From: an uncultured Eubacteriales bacterium
GTDB taxonomy: Bacteria > Bacillota > Clostridia > Oscillospirales > Acutalibacteraceae
DNA length: 36,571 bases
Reading direction: 5' to 3'
NCBI GenBank assembly: GCA_948537335.1
Contig: CAOUJG010000012.1
Location: forward strand, 1 to 36,571
Shown: positions 1-7,727 of the stretch, piece by piece
How positions within the stretch are numbered: the stretch's first letter is position 1
Layout of the letters: each line of letters begins with the position of its first letter
Notes under the pieces: model-generated
The model's database searches: none
Seen by the model: the letters and a program-made list of their open reading frames with translations, nothing else
Told to the model about the DNA's origin: nothing
Position numbers and translations under genes: made by a program

Positions 1-2635
1 TATATAGCCCATAAATACTGGCAACAGCTACTGCAGTTAAGCCAATTTTTTTGAAATCCCAGTTGGATTTTTCAGCGACTTCTTTTACAGAGTTTACATA
101 CTCAAATAAGCCCCCAACATTCTGAGCAACATCAGGAGTGTCAATATTGAAGTTATCTGAAACAATTGTTGCAGCTTTGTTTGCATCGAAAACAAAAGAT
201 CCAGGGGCAGCAGAATTTGCATTCAAATTAATGATGTTTTCAGTAAACTGGTTAATTAGAGTTGTATTTAAATTTTCAACGGAAAGTTTTGGCACGGTAA
301 AGGATTCCGTGTTTGCTGTCGTATTAAGCATGCTTTTTACTTTATTTAATGCTTGACCGCCTAGGGAACTTATGGACTTCCCGGCTTCCTTAATCATATT
401 TAATGGGCTTATTGTTGAGGCAACGGCGCCAGGGTTCGCAGAAGCAGCTGTGTTAAGAGTATTTGCCGCAAATTCCACACCTTTATTTATTGTTGAGGCA
501 ACGGCGCCAGGGTTCGCAGAAGCAGCTGTGTTAAAAGTGTTTGCAGCAAGTTCTACACCTTTATTTATTGCTGAGGCAATGGAGCCAGGGCTCGCAGAAG
601 CAGCTGTGTTAAAAGTGTTTGCAGCAAGTTCTACACCTTTATTTATTGTTGAGGCAACGGCGCCAGGGTTCGCAGAGTTTGTTGCTGCATTAAAGGCATT
701 TTCCAAAATTTTAACTGTTTCTACAGGATTTTTAAGGAGCATACCGTTTACCACATCTGTTGAATTTCCTGCGGCATTTGAAATTGAGTTCGCAGTTATA
801 TTAGCAGAAAGCTGAGGAGCATCGACATTACTTGAAGGAAAGTAGTCCTTAATGTAAGTAACCACCTTATTAAACATTTCGCTTAAAGGGACGTCATTAT
901 TAAACAAGCTTACAACATAAGCTTTTACCGTGCTATATATAACATTACCGTACGTATATCCCAAATAGGCGAGTGCTGCATCAGCAATAAGCGCACTGCT
1001 CCAGTACACTATCCTCTGCCAATTAAAAGATGAAGTTATTGTTGGCGTCTCATTCTCATGGACAACGTCCTTAATCCCTTTATTTACACTATTTTTAGTT
1101 TTTATTAAATTTTTTGCCTTTACAATAAATTTTGTAGCAGGCTCAAACTGAGCTCCCATCATTTTACGATATTCTGTAAAATCAGGACTATCTATCAACT
1201 CTTGCCATGTGTCTACCATGTTTTTCAGCATGTCGAAACTATAGTAGTTCATCTTATCAGCAAAATCAAGCAAGCTTTCTGGGTCTTTGTTTGCTAATAA
1301 AGTCTTTGATAAAACGTTAAATTTATCATTTTCATTAGCAAAACGAAATAAATAGTTATATTTTTGTTTTGCGTAATCAAAAAGTGTTTTAGCAACTTCG
1401 TCATCAATGTGTACACCGTTAACAAATGTACCTTCTTTAGTGACTTCGGAGTTGCGATAAAAATTAATTAAAGTCATTTCTTTTTCATTCTCAATTTCTT
1501 CATTTCCAAAATCATATACATCGCATTTACTTTTTAAGTAGTTAGCTAATTCTTCAAAATTTTCTGCGGATAATTGCCTACGAACCTCGTCCGTCTCAGG
1601 GTTAACTACAACTGGCTGAGGCGCTGGCTCAGGTTTTGGTTGAGGAGTAGGCTCCGATTTAATGTTTGGCTGGGGTGCAGGTACAGGAGCAGGTACAGGA
1701 GCAGGTTCAGGTGTAGTTTTATTATTAACAGGATTAACGACTGACCCAGGCGCAGGCTCAGGTTGCGGTTCGGGCTCTGGTTCAGGCTGTGGTGCAGGCT
1801 CAGTTTTATTTATAGGATTAACGACTGGAACAGGCGCAGGTGCAGGGGTAACCACGTCTGTTTTTGCATTGGGTATAGGCTCAGTCTGCGGTTCCGAGGT
1901 AAAAGATTTTACCGAATTATTTTGTGCAATCTCACTTCCAGCCGGCGCAGAATGCTCAGATGAAACATCTGTTGGCGTACTGAGTTGCGGCTGATTTAAA
2001 TTTTCTGCATCGCTTTGTAACCCAGCTGAAGCCTTACTTTCGTTTTGGGTTGCTCCACGACGGCTACTGAGGCCAGGCCTACTTGAACTGTCCCTTTGAG
2101 CCCTGCTTGCGGCCATATTTTTTTTGGCCTTTTTGCTCGACTTTTTCTTGGAGTCGGCCTTTTTTTCGCTAGATTTATCTTTTTGACGCTCGGTTTTGGC
2201 TTTTGCAGAAGCCTCCGCACCATCACTTCCGCCTTGGCTTGTTTGCGAACTAGTTTCGCTATTTTGAGTAGTTTCTTGCGCTACGTTTTCAACTAACTTA
2301 AAATTGCTAACGCCAATAGCCAAAGGAAGAGAACTGAAAAATGCAAGCATCCCTGCCAACATAAAATTTTGGAAGGAACCTCCGCCACTTACGTTTAGCA
2401 AGTCTTCGTCGCTTAGCTCGGATATTTGCGCTTTTACGTAGTTCAAAAATTCCTCTGGCGCAAAATCTATTCCGTTTTTCTGCGCAAGCGGGATAATTTC
2501 GTCCTTGACAAATTGTGATTCGTTAAAAATTTTATCTTTTTGTTGTAATTTATCTTTAATTTTGTTTAATTCTTTCGCAACATTTTTGTTGTTTTTCGCC
2601 AATTCAAAGAACTTTCCCACATTTTCAAGAGACAC
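1..2635 (-). CDS. Large multi-domain protein with Nif11-type double-glycine leader (partial, runs off left edge)
   Basis: The frame is open from a GTG at 2635 to the window edge, at least 878 residues, with no stop. AAGGTGG at 2644-2650 lies 8 nt before the GTG. Residues 1-86 match a Nif11 (N11P) leader: the start MSLENVGKFFELAKNN, then LAQKNGIDFAPEEF (about 50-63), then LSDEDLLNVSGGG (74-86). A hydrophobic segment follows at about 88-109 (FMLAGMLAFFSSLPLAIGV). Next come a Gln/Ser/Lys-rich linker (about 118-200), a Pro-Glu/Pro-Ala spacer, a mostly helical region, a moderately hydrophobic stretch (IVYWSSALIADAALAYLGY) and four 26-residue repeats. A second hydrophobic segment begins at the window edge. 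Nif11 leaders normally direct short RiPP precursors to maturases and to C39-peptidase ABC exporters that cut after GG. Export of this large protein by such a route is inference; no transporter is in view. The family of the mature part is not recognised. Confidence 0.85.
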   Translation of the reverse strand, partial: MSLENVGKFFELAKNNKNVAKELNKIKDKLQQKDKIFNESQFVKDEIIPLAQKNGIDFAPEEFLNYVKAQISELSDEDLLNVSGGGSFQNFMLAGMLAFFSSLPLAIGVSNFKLVENVAQETTQNSETSSQTSQGGSDGAEASAKAKTERQKDKSSEKKADSKKKSSKKAKKNMAASRAQRDSSSRPGLSSRRGATQNESKASAGLQSDAENLNQPQLSTPTDVSSEHSAPAGSEIAQNNSVKSFTSEPQTEPIPNAKTDVVTPAPAPVPVVNPINKTEPAPQPEPEPEPQPEPAPGSVVNPVNNKTTPEPAPVPAPVPAPQPNIKSEPTPQPKPEPAPQPVVVNPETDEVRRQLSAENFEELANYLKSKCDVYDFGNEEIENEKEMTLINFYRNSEVTKEGTFVNGVHIDDEVAKTLFDYAKQKYNYLFRFANENDKFNVLSKTLLANKDPESLLDFADKMNYYSFDMLKNMVDTWQELIDSPDFTEYRKMMGAQFEPATKFIVKAKNLIKTKNSVNKGIKDVVHENETPTITSSFNWQRIVYWSSALIADAALAYLGYTYGNVIYSTVKAYVVSLFNNDVPLSEMFNKVVTYIKDYFPSSNVDAPQLSANITANSISNAAGNSTDVVNGMLLKNPVETVKILENAFNAATNSANPGAVASTINKGVELAANTFNTAASASPGSIASAINKGVELAANTFNTAASANPGAVASTINKGVEFAANTLNTAASANPGAVASTISPLNMIKEAGKSISSLGGQALNKVKSMLNTTANTESFTVPKLSVENLNTTLINQFTENIINLNANSAAPGSFVFDANKAATIVSDNFNIDTPDVAQNVGGLFEYVNSVKEVAEKSNWDFKKIGLTAVAVASIYGLY
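411..722 (-). repeat. Four 78-bp tandem repeats (26 residues) in the Nif11-leader protein
   Basis: Copies begin at 411, 489, 567 and 645, exactly 78 bp apart, so the frame is kept. In protein order the unit reads roughly VELAANTFNTAAS-A(N/S)PG(A/S)(V/I)AS(T/A)INKG. The two inner copies are almost identical in DNA. The outermost coding-order copy (645-722) has diverged in its first half, and the copy at 411 ends in ISPL instead of INKG. Identical period and high DNA identity suggest fairly recent in-frame duplication. The Ala/Asn/Thr composition with a central NPG suggests helix-turn units. Confidence 0.9.
1600..1848 (-). repeat. Pro-Glu / Pro-Ala low-complexity spacer in the Nif11-leader protein
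   Basis: On the minus strand this encodes alternating proline with Glu, Ala, Gln and Val (for example PAPQPEPEPEPQPEPAPG). It contains two imperfect copies of a VVNP(I/V)N(N)KT segment and ends in QPVVVNPE. Such extended Pro-rich spacers commonly bridge the envelope or separate domains of cell-surface proteins. The DNA is itself repetitive, so length variation between strains is likely. Confidence 0.75.
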
Positions 2636-2978
2636 TATCCACACCACCTTTTCTTTAATCGTATCGATTTATAAAATATATACATATATAAACTATCATA
2701 AAATTTGTTTTTTGTCAATAATTTTATGATTTGCAGATTTTTAAAACTTCTGTTTCGATAGTTGCCCTGTTTTAGCGGAATATTAAATCAATTGAGATTT
2801 TATAGTGAAACCCCCGCGTTTATCAGAGAAAAATAATTTTAATGAGGACAATGCGCTGTAGCCCGAGGCTTAAACACATACAAAAATCAAACACAAAATT
2901 AAATTAATTTGAATATATTGACAACAAGAATTTTTTCAGTAAAATATTAATAAAAATACAAATGAATGGGGGATAAAA
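2636..2978. other. Divergent intergenic region between the two large accessory genes
   Basis: This AT-rich stretch of 343 bp separates the divergent Nif11-leader gene and the 911-residue secreted protein gene. A good promoter for the rightward gene lies at its right end (2918-2945). For the leftward gene a perfect TTGACA is present on the minus strand (complement of 2713-2718), but the best -10 at 17-nt spacing is only TAGTTT, so that promoter is uncertain. The centre (about 2740-2900) shows no ORF with a ribosome binding site, no clear hairpin and no RNA gene. Confidence 0.6.
2918..2945 (+). promoter_or_regulatory. Sigma-A promoter of the 911-residue secreted protein gene
   Basis: TTGACA at 2918-2923, a 16-nt spacer and TAAAAT at 2940-2945. 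Transcription would start near 2952, giving a leader of about 27 nt that includes the GGGGGA ribosome binding site (2968-2973). Confidence 0.7.
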
Positions 2979-5714
2979 ATGTTAAATGTTGAGAATGGAA
3001 TACTATGCAAAAAATTTGTTAGTATATTTTTTTCGAGCGTGGTTGTGTTAAATTTGTCTTTTCCTGCGAGGCTTTCAACTGCTGCGCCAAACATTGAGAT
3101 GCAAACTGAGCAAAGTCAAGAATACACGCAAGATGACACGATCCATCGAAAAGCTTTGAATACATATTTAGCCAGTGACGGGGAGCCTCTTCAAAAGAGG
3201 GCTGCCCACGACGAAAAGCAAATTTTGGCACCAATTCTCTCGCACCAGTTTAAAATAGGCGACAACGCAAATTTTGACGGTGCAATTAGCGCCCAACTAG
3301 ATTTGTTCGAAGGTGACAATTTAGATCAGGCTTTGCTGGGCGTCATAGACGCATTGATAAAAGTAAGCAAGGATGATAGCCACAAATACAGCCATTTTAA
3401 GGGAATTTTGAACAGCCCGGCTCTGATGAACATTTTTGGTAACATAATAGTTTGCCTTACCGACGGGGCTTCGGACTTACAGCTTAAGCGGATCCAGATT
3501 ATATCTTATTTGGCCGCTGCAGAGGAGGCTATGGCGAGCGCTAACTTAAGCGGCAACCAATTTCTCGGCTTCATTACGTCTGCCAAAAACGCATATGAAC
3601 TTCTCGTTTCTAGGGCGCTTGCGAGCCGGATTATTGAGGAAAATCGAGTAGAAATTGAGAAACGGATGGGCAGTGAGGGCACATCTGCCGAAGTTGCGCT
3701 TAATTTAAATGTGAATTCTGGCGCGCTGGAGCCGAAACTCAGCTTTGGAGTGAATGTAAACGAAGGTGGGTCGGAGAAAAATTTTTATCGGATCAACAGA
3801 AGTGGCAATTTTGGTGGCTCGGTTGCTTTTGGGTTGCCAAAAAGTGCAGATCTCTCGCTAAATGGCAAACTTGAGTTGGCGCAAGTGTTGGTCTGTCGCT
3901 CTTTGGAACAATTTTTAGACAGTAACTCCAAGTTTAGTTCGACGATTTATAAACGCGCCCCCAAAATCAACGATATCGCAAAGGCTAGAAGGCAGATGCA
4001 AGACCACGAGCGGATCGTGCTCTCGAACTTTAAGACGTCGATGGAATTTTATTTGAAGCTTTTAGGGGTAGTGTCGCAAAACGCCCAACTAGCCGCGCCC
4101 AAGGTAACAAAGGCATCTATGGCAAACAAAGAATTTACTGTTCAAGCTACGGCGGGGCTTTCTGCCGATTTAAAGGCTCTTGCTAAGGCTGGAATCAGCG
4201 CCAAAGCTAGTGGCACGGGCGGCTACACGACTACTCTGGTGTACCACAACTACTTGAGCCTGATTAATGCGGACTGCTCGCCTTCTACGGTTGGTGGATC
4301 GACCGAAAAGATAATCAGCAAGCTTAAAACCGCCGACTTTCCCATTGTTATCGAGTGCAGAGCTCATCTGTTAAATAAAGCCAGCGGACAAGCCATTGCC
4401 GCGCTTGCAAGCCGCGTGAAGGGCGACTTAACCGCCTATAACCAGTGTTTGTCTGTTATTGCAAATGAACACGCCACCAAGAAGGAAAAAGCCGACGCAA
4501 AGCGCCTTAAGCACGCCACAGAGAGGCGCTGGCTGCCCCAAAGCGTCACCGGGCGGCTCAATGTGTTAAAAGCCGCCGTATCTGTAGCCCCCATGCTTAG
4601 AGGCGCGTGCGATTTTAGCGATAATGAAGAGTTGCAAAAATTGTTTTGCGAACTGTATTTTCAGATATCCGAGCTAGAAAAGGTTCAGGCGTTGACCCGC
4701 TCCATAGTGCAGACGAAACGGTCTGCAGAGTTTTATACAACTCACAAAGCCACGTCCTACGGCATTGAGGGTGCCTTCGATTTTGAAATCCCTGTGATTG
4801 GCAAGTCAACTGCAAAAATTTTATATGACGTGACTAACTCTGAATTTGGCGACGAAACCAGCAAAGACCTCACGTTTGTTGTCAAGCTGCCCGTGCACAA
4901 CAACAATATTATCGGACAGCAGGCTTTTCAAAAAACTCTCGACGAAGTGCAAAAAAGGTTGGCGCAGTCGCCCAACGAGACCGTGCAGACGATAAACAAA
5001 GGCGTTGAATTGCTGGGCGAAAAATTTTGCCCGATGCTAAGAAATCTCAATTATAAAACGAAGGAACCTCTTTACAAAAAGCTTGCAAAAAAGATTCCCA
5101 AAAAGTATGCCCAGATCACCATTGAGCTCACTCAAACGCCAACATGCAACAACTTTAGCTTGCCTTTGCCTGGCGAAGAATCCATCTGCAATCGTCCTCA
5201 AATTTGGGTGCTAAAGCGCGTAGTTGCGACAGAGATAAAAACATTAAAAGCAGAAGACTTGGGCGTAGGTCTAGCTTCGGGTAGCACAGCGGGGGAAGTT
5301 AAAAGTAATTCCAGTGTGATTGGGACGAATTCGCTTGTGTTTTTAGCAAGCAAGTTCAATAATATCGCAAAAGGGCTACAGGATCGAGCAGATCAAAGTG
5401 GCGTTATAAGTGAGCTATGGTCAGACTTCAAAAGCGAGCAAGAAGATCAGCTAAAAAAGCTTTTCATGAATATCGGTAATAGCGAGAGCAACGCGCGCTA
5501 CGAGCTGCAGTGCATGTATAATGATGTTAAGTTAAACAGCATAACCAATACTGTTGATGATGCTTTTTTGAGCTTTTTGAGTGCTTGCAAAGACTTTTCG
5601 GGCGATTCTTCTGAGACAATTTACGCTAAAGCCTCTAACTTTCTGGACGATGTTCTGCAATTAAATTTTGAATATAGCTACGTGCCAAGCTATAATCGCT
5701 TGCATTCGCTATAA
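2979..5714 (+). CDS. Secreted protein of unknown function, 911 residues
   Basis: The start is ATG at 2979, preceded by GGGGGA with a 5-nt gap. The N-terminus is a Sec signal peptide: basic KK at 11-12, a hydrophobic core (about 13-28) and a likely cleavage site near STA-AP (about 33-37). The remaining ~875 residues have no transmembrane segment, LPXTG or obvious repeat. By eye the protein alternates beta-rich blocks of alternating polar and nonpolar residues (for example EVALNLNVNSG and LSFGVNVNEG, later AFDFEIPVIG and DLTFVVKLPV) with longer charged helical stretches. This could be three or four copies of one beta-plus-helix module, not proven. It holds several cysteines. I recognise no family. 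Its divergent neighbour carries a Nif11 leader; joint function is possible but is inference from position only. Confidence 0.85.
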   Translation: MLNVENGILCKKFVSIFFSSVVVLNLSFPARLSTAAPNIEMQTEQSQEYTQDDTIHRKALNTYLASDGEPLQKRAAHDEKQILAPILSHQFKIGDNANFDGAISAQLDLFEGDNLDQALLGVIDALIKVSKDDSHKYSHFKGILNSPALMNIFGNIIVCLTDGASDLQLKRIQIISYLAAAEEAMASANLSGNQFLGFITSAKNAYELLVSRALASRIIEENRVEIEKRMGSEGTSAEVALNLNVNSGALEPKLSFGVNVNEGGSEKNFYRINRSGNFGGSVAFGLPKSADLSLNGKLELAQVLVCRSLEQFLDSNSKFSSTIYKRAPKINDIAKARRQMQDHERIVLSNFKTSMEFYLKLLGVVSQNAQLAAPKVTKASMANKEFTVQATAGLSADLKALAKAGISAKASGTGGYTTTLVYHNYLSLINADCSPSTVGGSTEKIISKLKTADFPIVIECRAHLLNKASGQAIAALASRVKGDLTAYNQCLSVIANEHATKKEKADAKRLKHATERRWLPQSVTGRLNVLKAAVSVAPMLRGACDFSDNEELQKLFCELYFQISELEKVQALTRSIVQTKRSAEFYTTHKATSYGIEGAFDFEIPVIGKSTAKILYDVTNSEFGDETSKDLTFVVKLPVHNNNIIGQQAFQKTLDEVQKRLAQSPNETVQTINKGVELLGEKFCPMLRNLNYKTKEPLYKKLAKKIPKKYAQITIELTQTPTCNNFSLPLPGEESICNRPQIWVLKRVVATEIKTLKAEDLGVGLASGSTAGEVKSNSSVIGTNSLVFLASKFNNIAKGLQDRADQSGVISELWSDFKSEQEDQLKKLFMNIGNSESNARYELQCMYNDVKLNSITNTVDDAFLSFLSACKDFSGDSSETIYAKASNFLDDVLQLNFEYSYVPSYNRLHSL

Positions 5715-5742
5715 AAATTTGGGCGTGGTTGTGATTAAATCA

Positions 5743-5770
5743 AAAAGGGACTTATAAAGTCTCTTTTTTT
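5743..5770 (+). terminator. Rho-independent terminator after the 911-residue protein gene
   Basis: AAAGGGACTT pairs with AAAGTCTCTTT across a very short loop (one G-U pair) and runs into a tract of seven T. It separates the accessory pair from the rbgA operon. Confidence 0.8.
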
Positions 5771-5771
5771 A

Positions 5772-5780
5772 TGGTATATT
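5772..5780 (+). promoter_or_regulatory. Extended -10 promoter for the rbgA operon
   Basis: TGG followed by TATATT (TATATT at 5775-5780) directly after the upstream terminator; the -35 region is poor (TTATAA at 5752-5757). The same TGG-TAtAAT layout precedes tig, fhs, glmS and azlC in this window. Confidence 0.5.
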
Positions 5781-5826
5781 TATGGTAAGCCATTTTGTTT
5801 TACATTCAGCAAAGGAGACTCGCGCC

Positions 5827-6684
5827 ATGAATGACGGTATGCAGACAATTCAGTGGTTCCCTGGCCATATGACGAAGACCAGACGGAAAATCGCAGAAAA
5901 TTTAAAGCTTATAGACATTGTTGCCGAGATCGTTGATGCCAGGATCCCTCAGAGTAGCCGAAACCCTGACGTTGATGCGTTGGTTTTGAATAAGCCAAGG
6001 ATTATCATTTTGAACAAGTCGGACATTGCGGACCCTCAAAAAAACCGAATTTGGCTTGATTATTACAAAAATCAAGGTACCACTGCGATTTTGGTTGACT
6101 GCAAGTCGGGCAAGGGCGTTAATTTGTTTGTGCCGGCCGTTAAGAGTATTCTTAAAGACCAGCTGGAGCGGGCTTCGCACAAAGGCCTCAATAAGAGTTT
6201 GCGCGTGATGATCGTTGGGATCCCGAATGTGGGGAAGTCTTCTTTTATTAATCGCCTCTCTGGCGGCAAAAAGGCAAGAGTTGAAGACAGGCCTGGCGTT
6301 ACGATGGGCAATCAGTGGTTTTCGATATCTAAAGACGTTGATTTACTCGATACTCCGGGTATTTTGTGGCCCAAATTTGATGACATGCTCGTTGCAGAAA
6401 AATTGGCATTTACCGGCGCGATCAAGGATAACATTTTGGACGTCGAGCAGCTTGCGGTCAGGCTTTTAACGTGTTTGGTGGCGGACTATGCGGAAAATTT
6501 GGCTAAGAGATATAAACTTGAAAACAGCTGCATAGCGGGGAAGTCCGGGCTAGAGCTTTTGGAAGTTATTGCAAAAAAGCGCGGAATGCTACTTTCTGGC
6601 GGGAAAACTGACACAGAACGAGCCGCTATAATGGTCTTGGACGAATTTCGGGCGGCGAAGCTAGGCCGAATAACGCTGGATTAA
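5827..6684 (+). CDS. rbgA: Ribosome biogenesis GTPase A (RbgA/YlqF)
   Basis: This is a circularly permuted GTPase for late assembly of the 50S subunit. The G motifs occur in permuted order: G4 NKSD at 63-66, then G1 GIPNVGKSS at 131-139, a G2 threonine near 159 and G3 DTPG at 175-178. The N-terminal QWFPGHM (9-15) is typical of the YlqF branch. The ATG at 5827 is chosen because AAAGGAG (5811-5817) lies 9 nt before it; an in-frame ATG at 5782 lacks a ribosome binding site and would sit at the predicted transcript start. At 285 residues it has the usual family length. It opens a compact operon with rnhB, yraN, a dipeptidase and a phosphoesterase. Confidence 0.95.
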   Translation: MNDGMQTIQWFPGHMTKTRRKIAENLKLIDIVAEIVDARIPQSSRNPDVDALVLNKPRIIILNKSDIADPQKNRIWLDYYKNQGTTAILVDCKSGKGVNLFVPAVKSILKDQLERASHKGLNKSLRVMIVGIPNVGKSSFINRLSGGKKARVEDRPGVTMGNQWFSISKDVDLLDTPGILWPKFDDMLVAEKLAFTGAIKDNILDVEQLAVRLLTCLVADYAENLAKRYKLENSCIAGKSGLELLEVIAKKRGMLLSGGKTDTERAAIMVLDEFRAAKLGRITLD

Positions 6685-6710
6685 CTTTGATTTTAGGGGT
6701 TTTATAAATT

Positions 6711-7334
6711 TTGATGAAGACGAAAATCGAGAAAGATTGGCTTTTATACGAAAAAGAATCTCGTAACAACGGATACAACGTGGTTTGTGGCGTGGACGAA
6801 GCCGGCAGGGGGCCTTTGGCTGGCCCTGTTTTTGCGGCTGCTGTCATTTTGCCGCAGGGGCTGGCCATTGAGGGCATTGATGACTCCAAAAAGCTTAGCG
6901 AAAAGAAGCGAGAAGCATTATACGACGAGATAAAATCTCTTGCGCTAGCCTTTAACGTGGCTTTTGCAACGGAAAAGGAAATCGACGAGGTTAACATTTT
7001 GAATGCAACATTTTTTGCTATGAAGCGCGCTGTAGACGGATTAAGCTTGTGGCCAGACCTTGTGCTTGTTGATGGCAACAGGGCTCCGGACTTAAGGCTG
7101 CCTACAAAAACGATAGTTAAGGGGGACTCTTTATCAGCGTCGATCGCGGCGGCGTCTATCTTTGCTAAGGTTGAGCGCGACAGGCTGATGAAAAAGTTAA
7201 GCGAGAAATATCCGAATTATGGGCTTGAAAAGCACAAGGGCTACGGCACAAAGATGCATGTCGAGGCCATCAAAAGGTACGGCCCGGCGGAGATACATAG
7301 AAAGAGCTTTTTGAAAAAGATTTTGGGTGAGTGA
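6711..7334 (+). CDS. rnhB: Ribonuclease HII
   Basis: RNase HII cuts RNA of RNA-DNA hybrids and removes misincorporated ribonucleotides. Visible family motifs are GVDEAGRGPLAGPV (D29, E30), DDSKKLSEKKRE, NILNATFFAMKRAV, LVDGNR (D121), KGDSLSASIAAASIFAKV and KHKGYGT. About 206-207 residues is the normal length. The start is either TTG 6711 or the adjacent ATG 6714: AGGGG at 6695-6699 is 11 nt from the TTG and 14 nt from the ATG. It follows rbgA by about 26 nt, an arrangement common in Firmicutes. Confidence 0.95.
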   Translation: MMKTKIEKDWLLYEKESRNNGYNVVCGVDEAGRGPLAGPVFAAAVILPQGLAIEGIDDSKKLSEKKREALYDEIKSLALAFNVAFATEKEIDEVNILNATFFAMKRAVDGLSLWPDLVLVDGNRAPDLRLPTKTIVKGDSLSASIAAASIFAKVERDRLMKKLSEKYPNYGLEKHKGYGTKMHVEAIKRYGPAEIHRKSFLKKILGE

Positions 7335-7337
7335 CGC

Positions 7338-7727
7338 ATGTTTGACAGCTTGAAGATAGGGAAGAAGGGCGAGGATATTGCTATTCGATATCTTGAAAGT
7401 CGCGGATACAAGATTCTTGGCCGAAATTACCGCAGCAGGTACGGGGAAATTGACATTATTGCTGAAAAGGGAGCTTGCATTGTATTTGTTGAAGTGAAGA
7501 CCCGCCGCGCGGGAACGCCATTTATCGCTGCTGAGGCTGTCGACACGATTAAACAGAAAAAAATTATAAAAACTGCGATGATGTATCTGTCGCAGACTGG
7601 TGCGGGGTTGCAGCCTCGCTTCGATGTAATCGCGGTTTTGTTTGATAAAAAGCTTGGCCGATGCGATTATACGGTCGATCACATAGAAAATGCTTTTGAA
7701 GGAGTTGACTTTTTTGAAGCTTTTTGA
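7338..7727 (+). CDS. YraN family protein (UPF0102), endonuclease-like fold
   Basis: The 129-residue protein shows the UPF0102/YraN pattern: GKKGEDIAIRYLESRGYKIL at the N-terminus, then GEIDIIA and VFVEVKTRR. The D...ExK arrangement (EID ... VEVKTR) is that of the restriction-endonuclease-like fold. The biochemical role of the family is poorly defined. It starts 3 nt after the rnhB stop, and its last 14 nt overlap the next gene. Translational coupling along the operon is therefore likely. Confidence 0.9.
   Translation: MFDSLKIGKKGEDIAIRYLESRGYKILGRNYRSRYGEIDIIAEKGACIVFVEVKTRRAGTPFIAAEAVDTIKQKKIIKTAMMYLSQTGAGLQPRFDVIAVLFDKKLGRCDYTVDHIENAFEGVDFFEAF

Noticed and set aside
411..722. CRISPR-like or intergenic satellite array
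   Set aside because: The period is 78 bp without unique spacers, a multiple of three, and lies inside a coding frame.
138..815. Plus-strand open frames rich in Ala/Phe/Glu with an apparent internal repeat
   Set aside because: They are antisense to the Nif11-leader gene and only mirror its 78-bp repeats; the minus-strand frame is open across the whole 2635 bp and has a recognisable N-terminus and ribosome binding site.
1662..1994. Gly-rich plus-strand open frame (GAGTGAGTGAGS-like)
   Set aside because: It is the complement of the Pro-Glu/Pro-Ala spacer; glycine codons are the antisense of proline codons.
2844..2906. Tiny 20-codon frame in the left intergenic region
   Set aside because: It has no ribosome binding site, no similarity and random composition.
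5782..5826. Upstream in-frame start of rbgA
   Set aside because: It lies at the predicted transcript start without a ribosome binding site; AAAGGAG fits the ATG at 5827.
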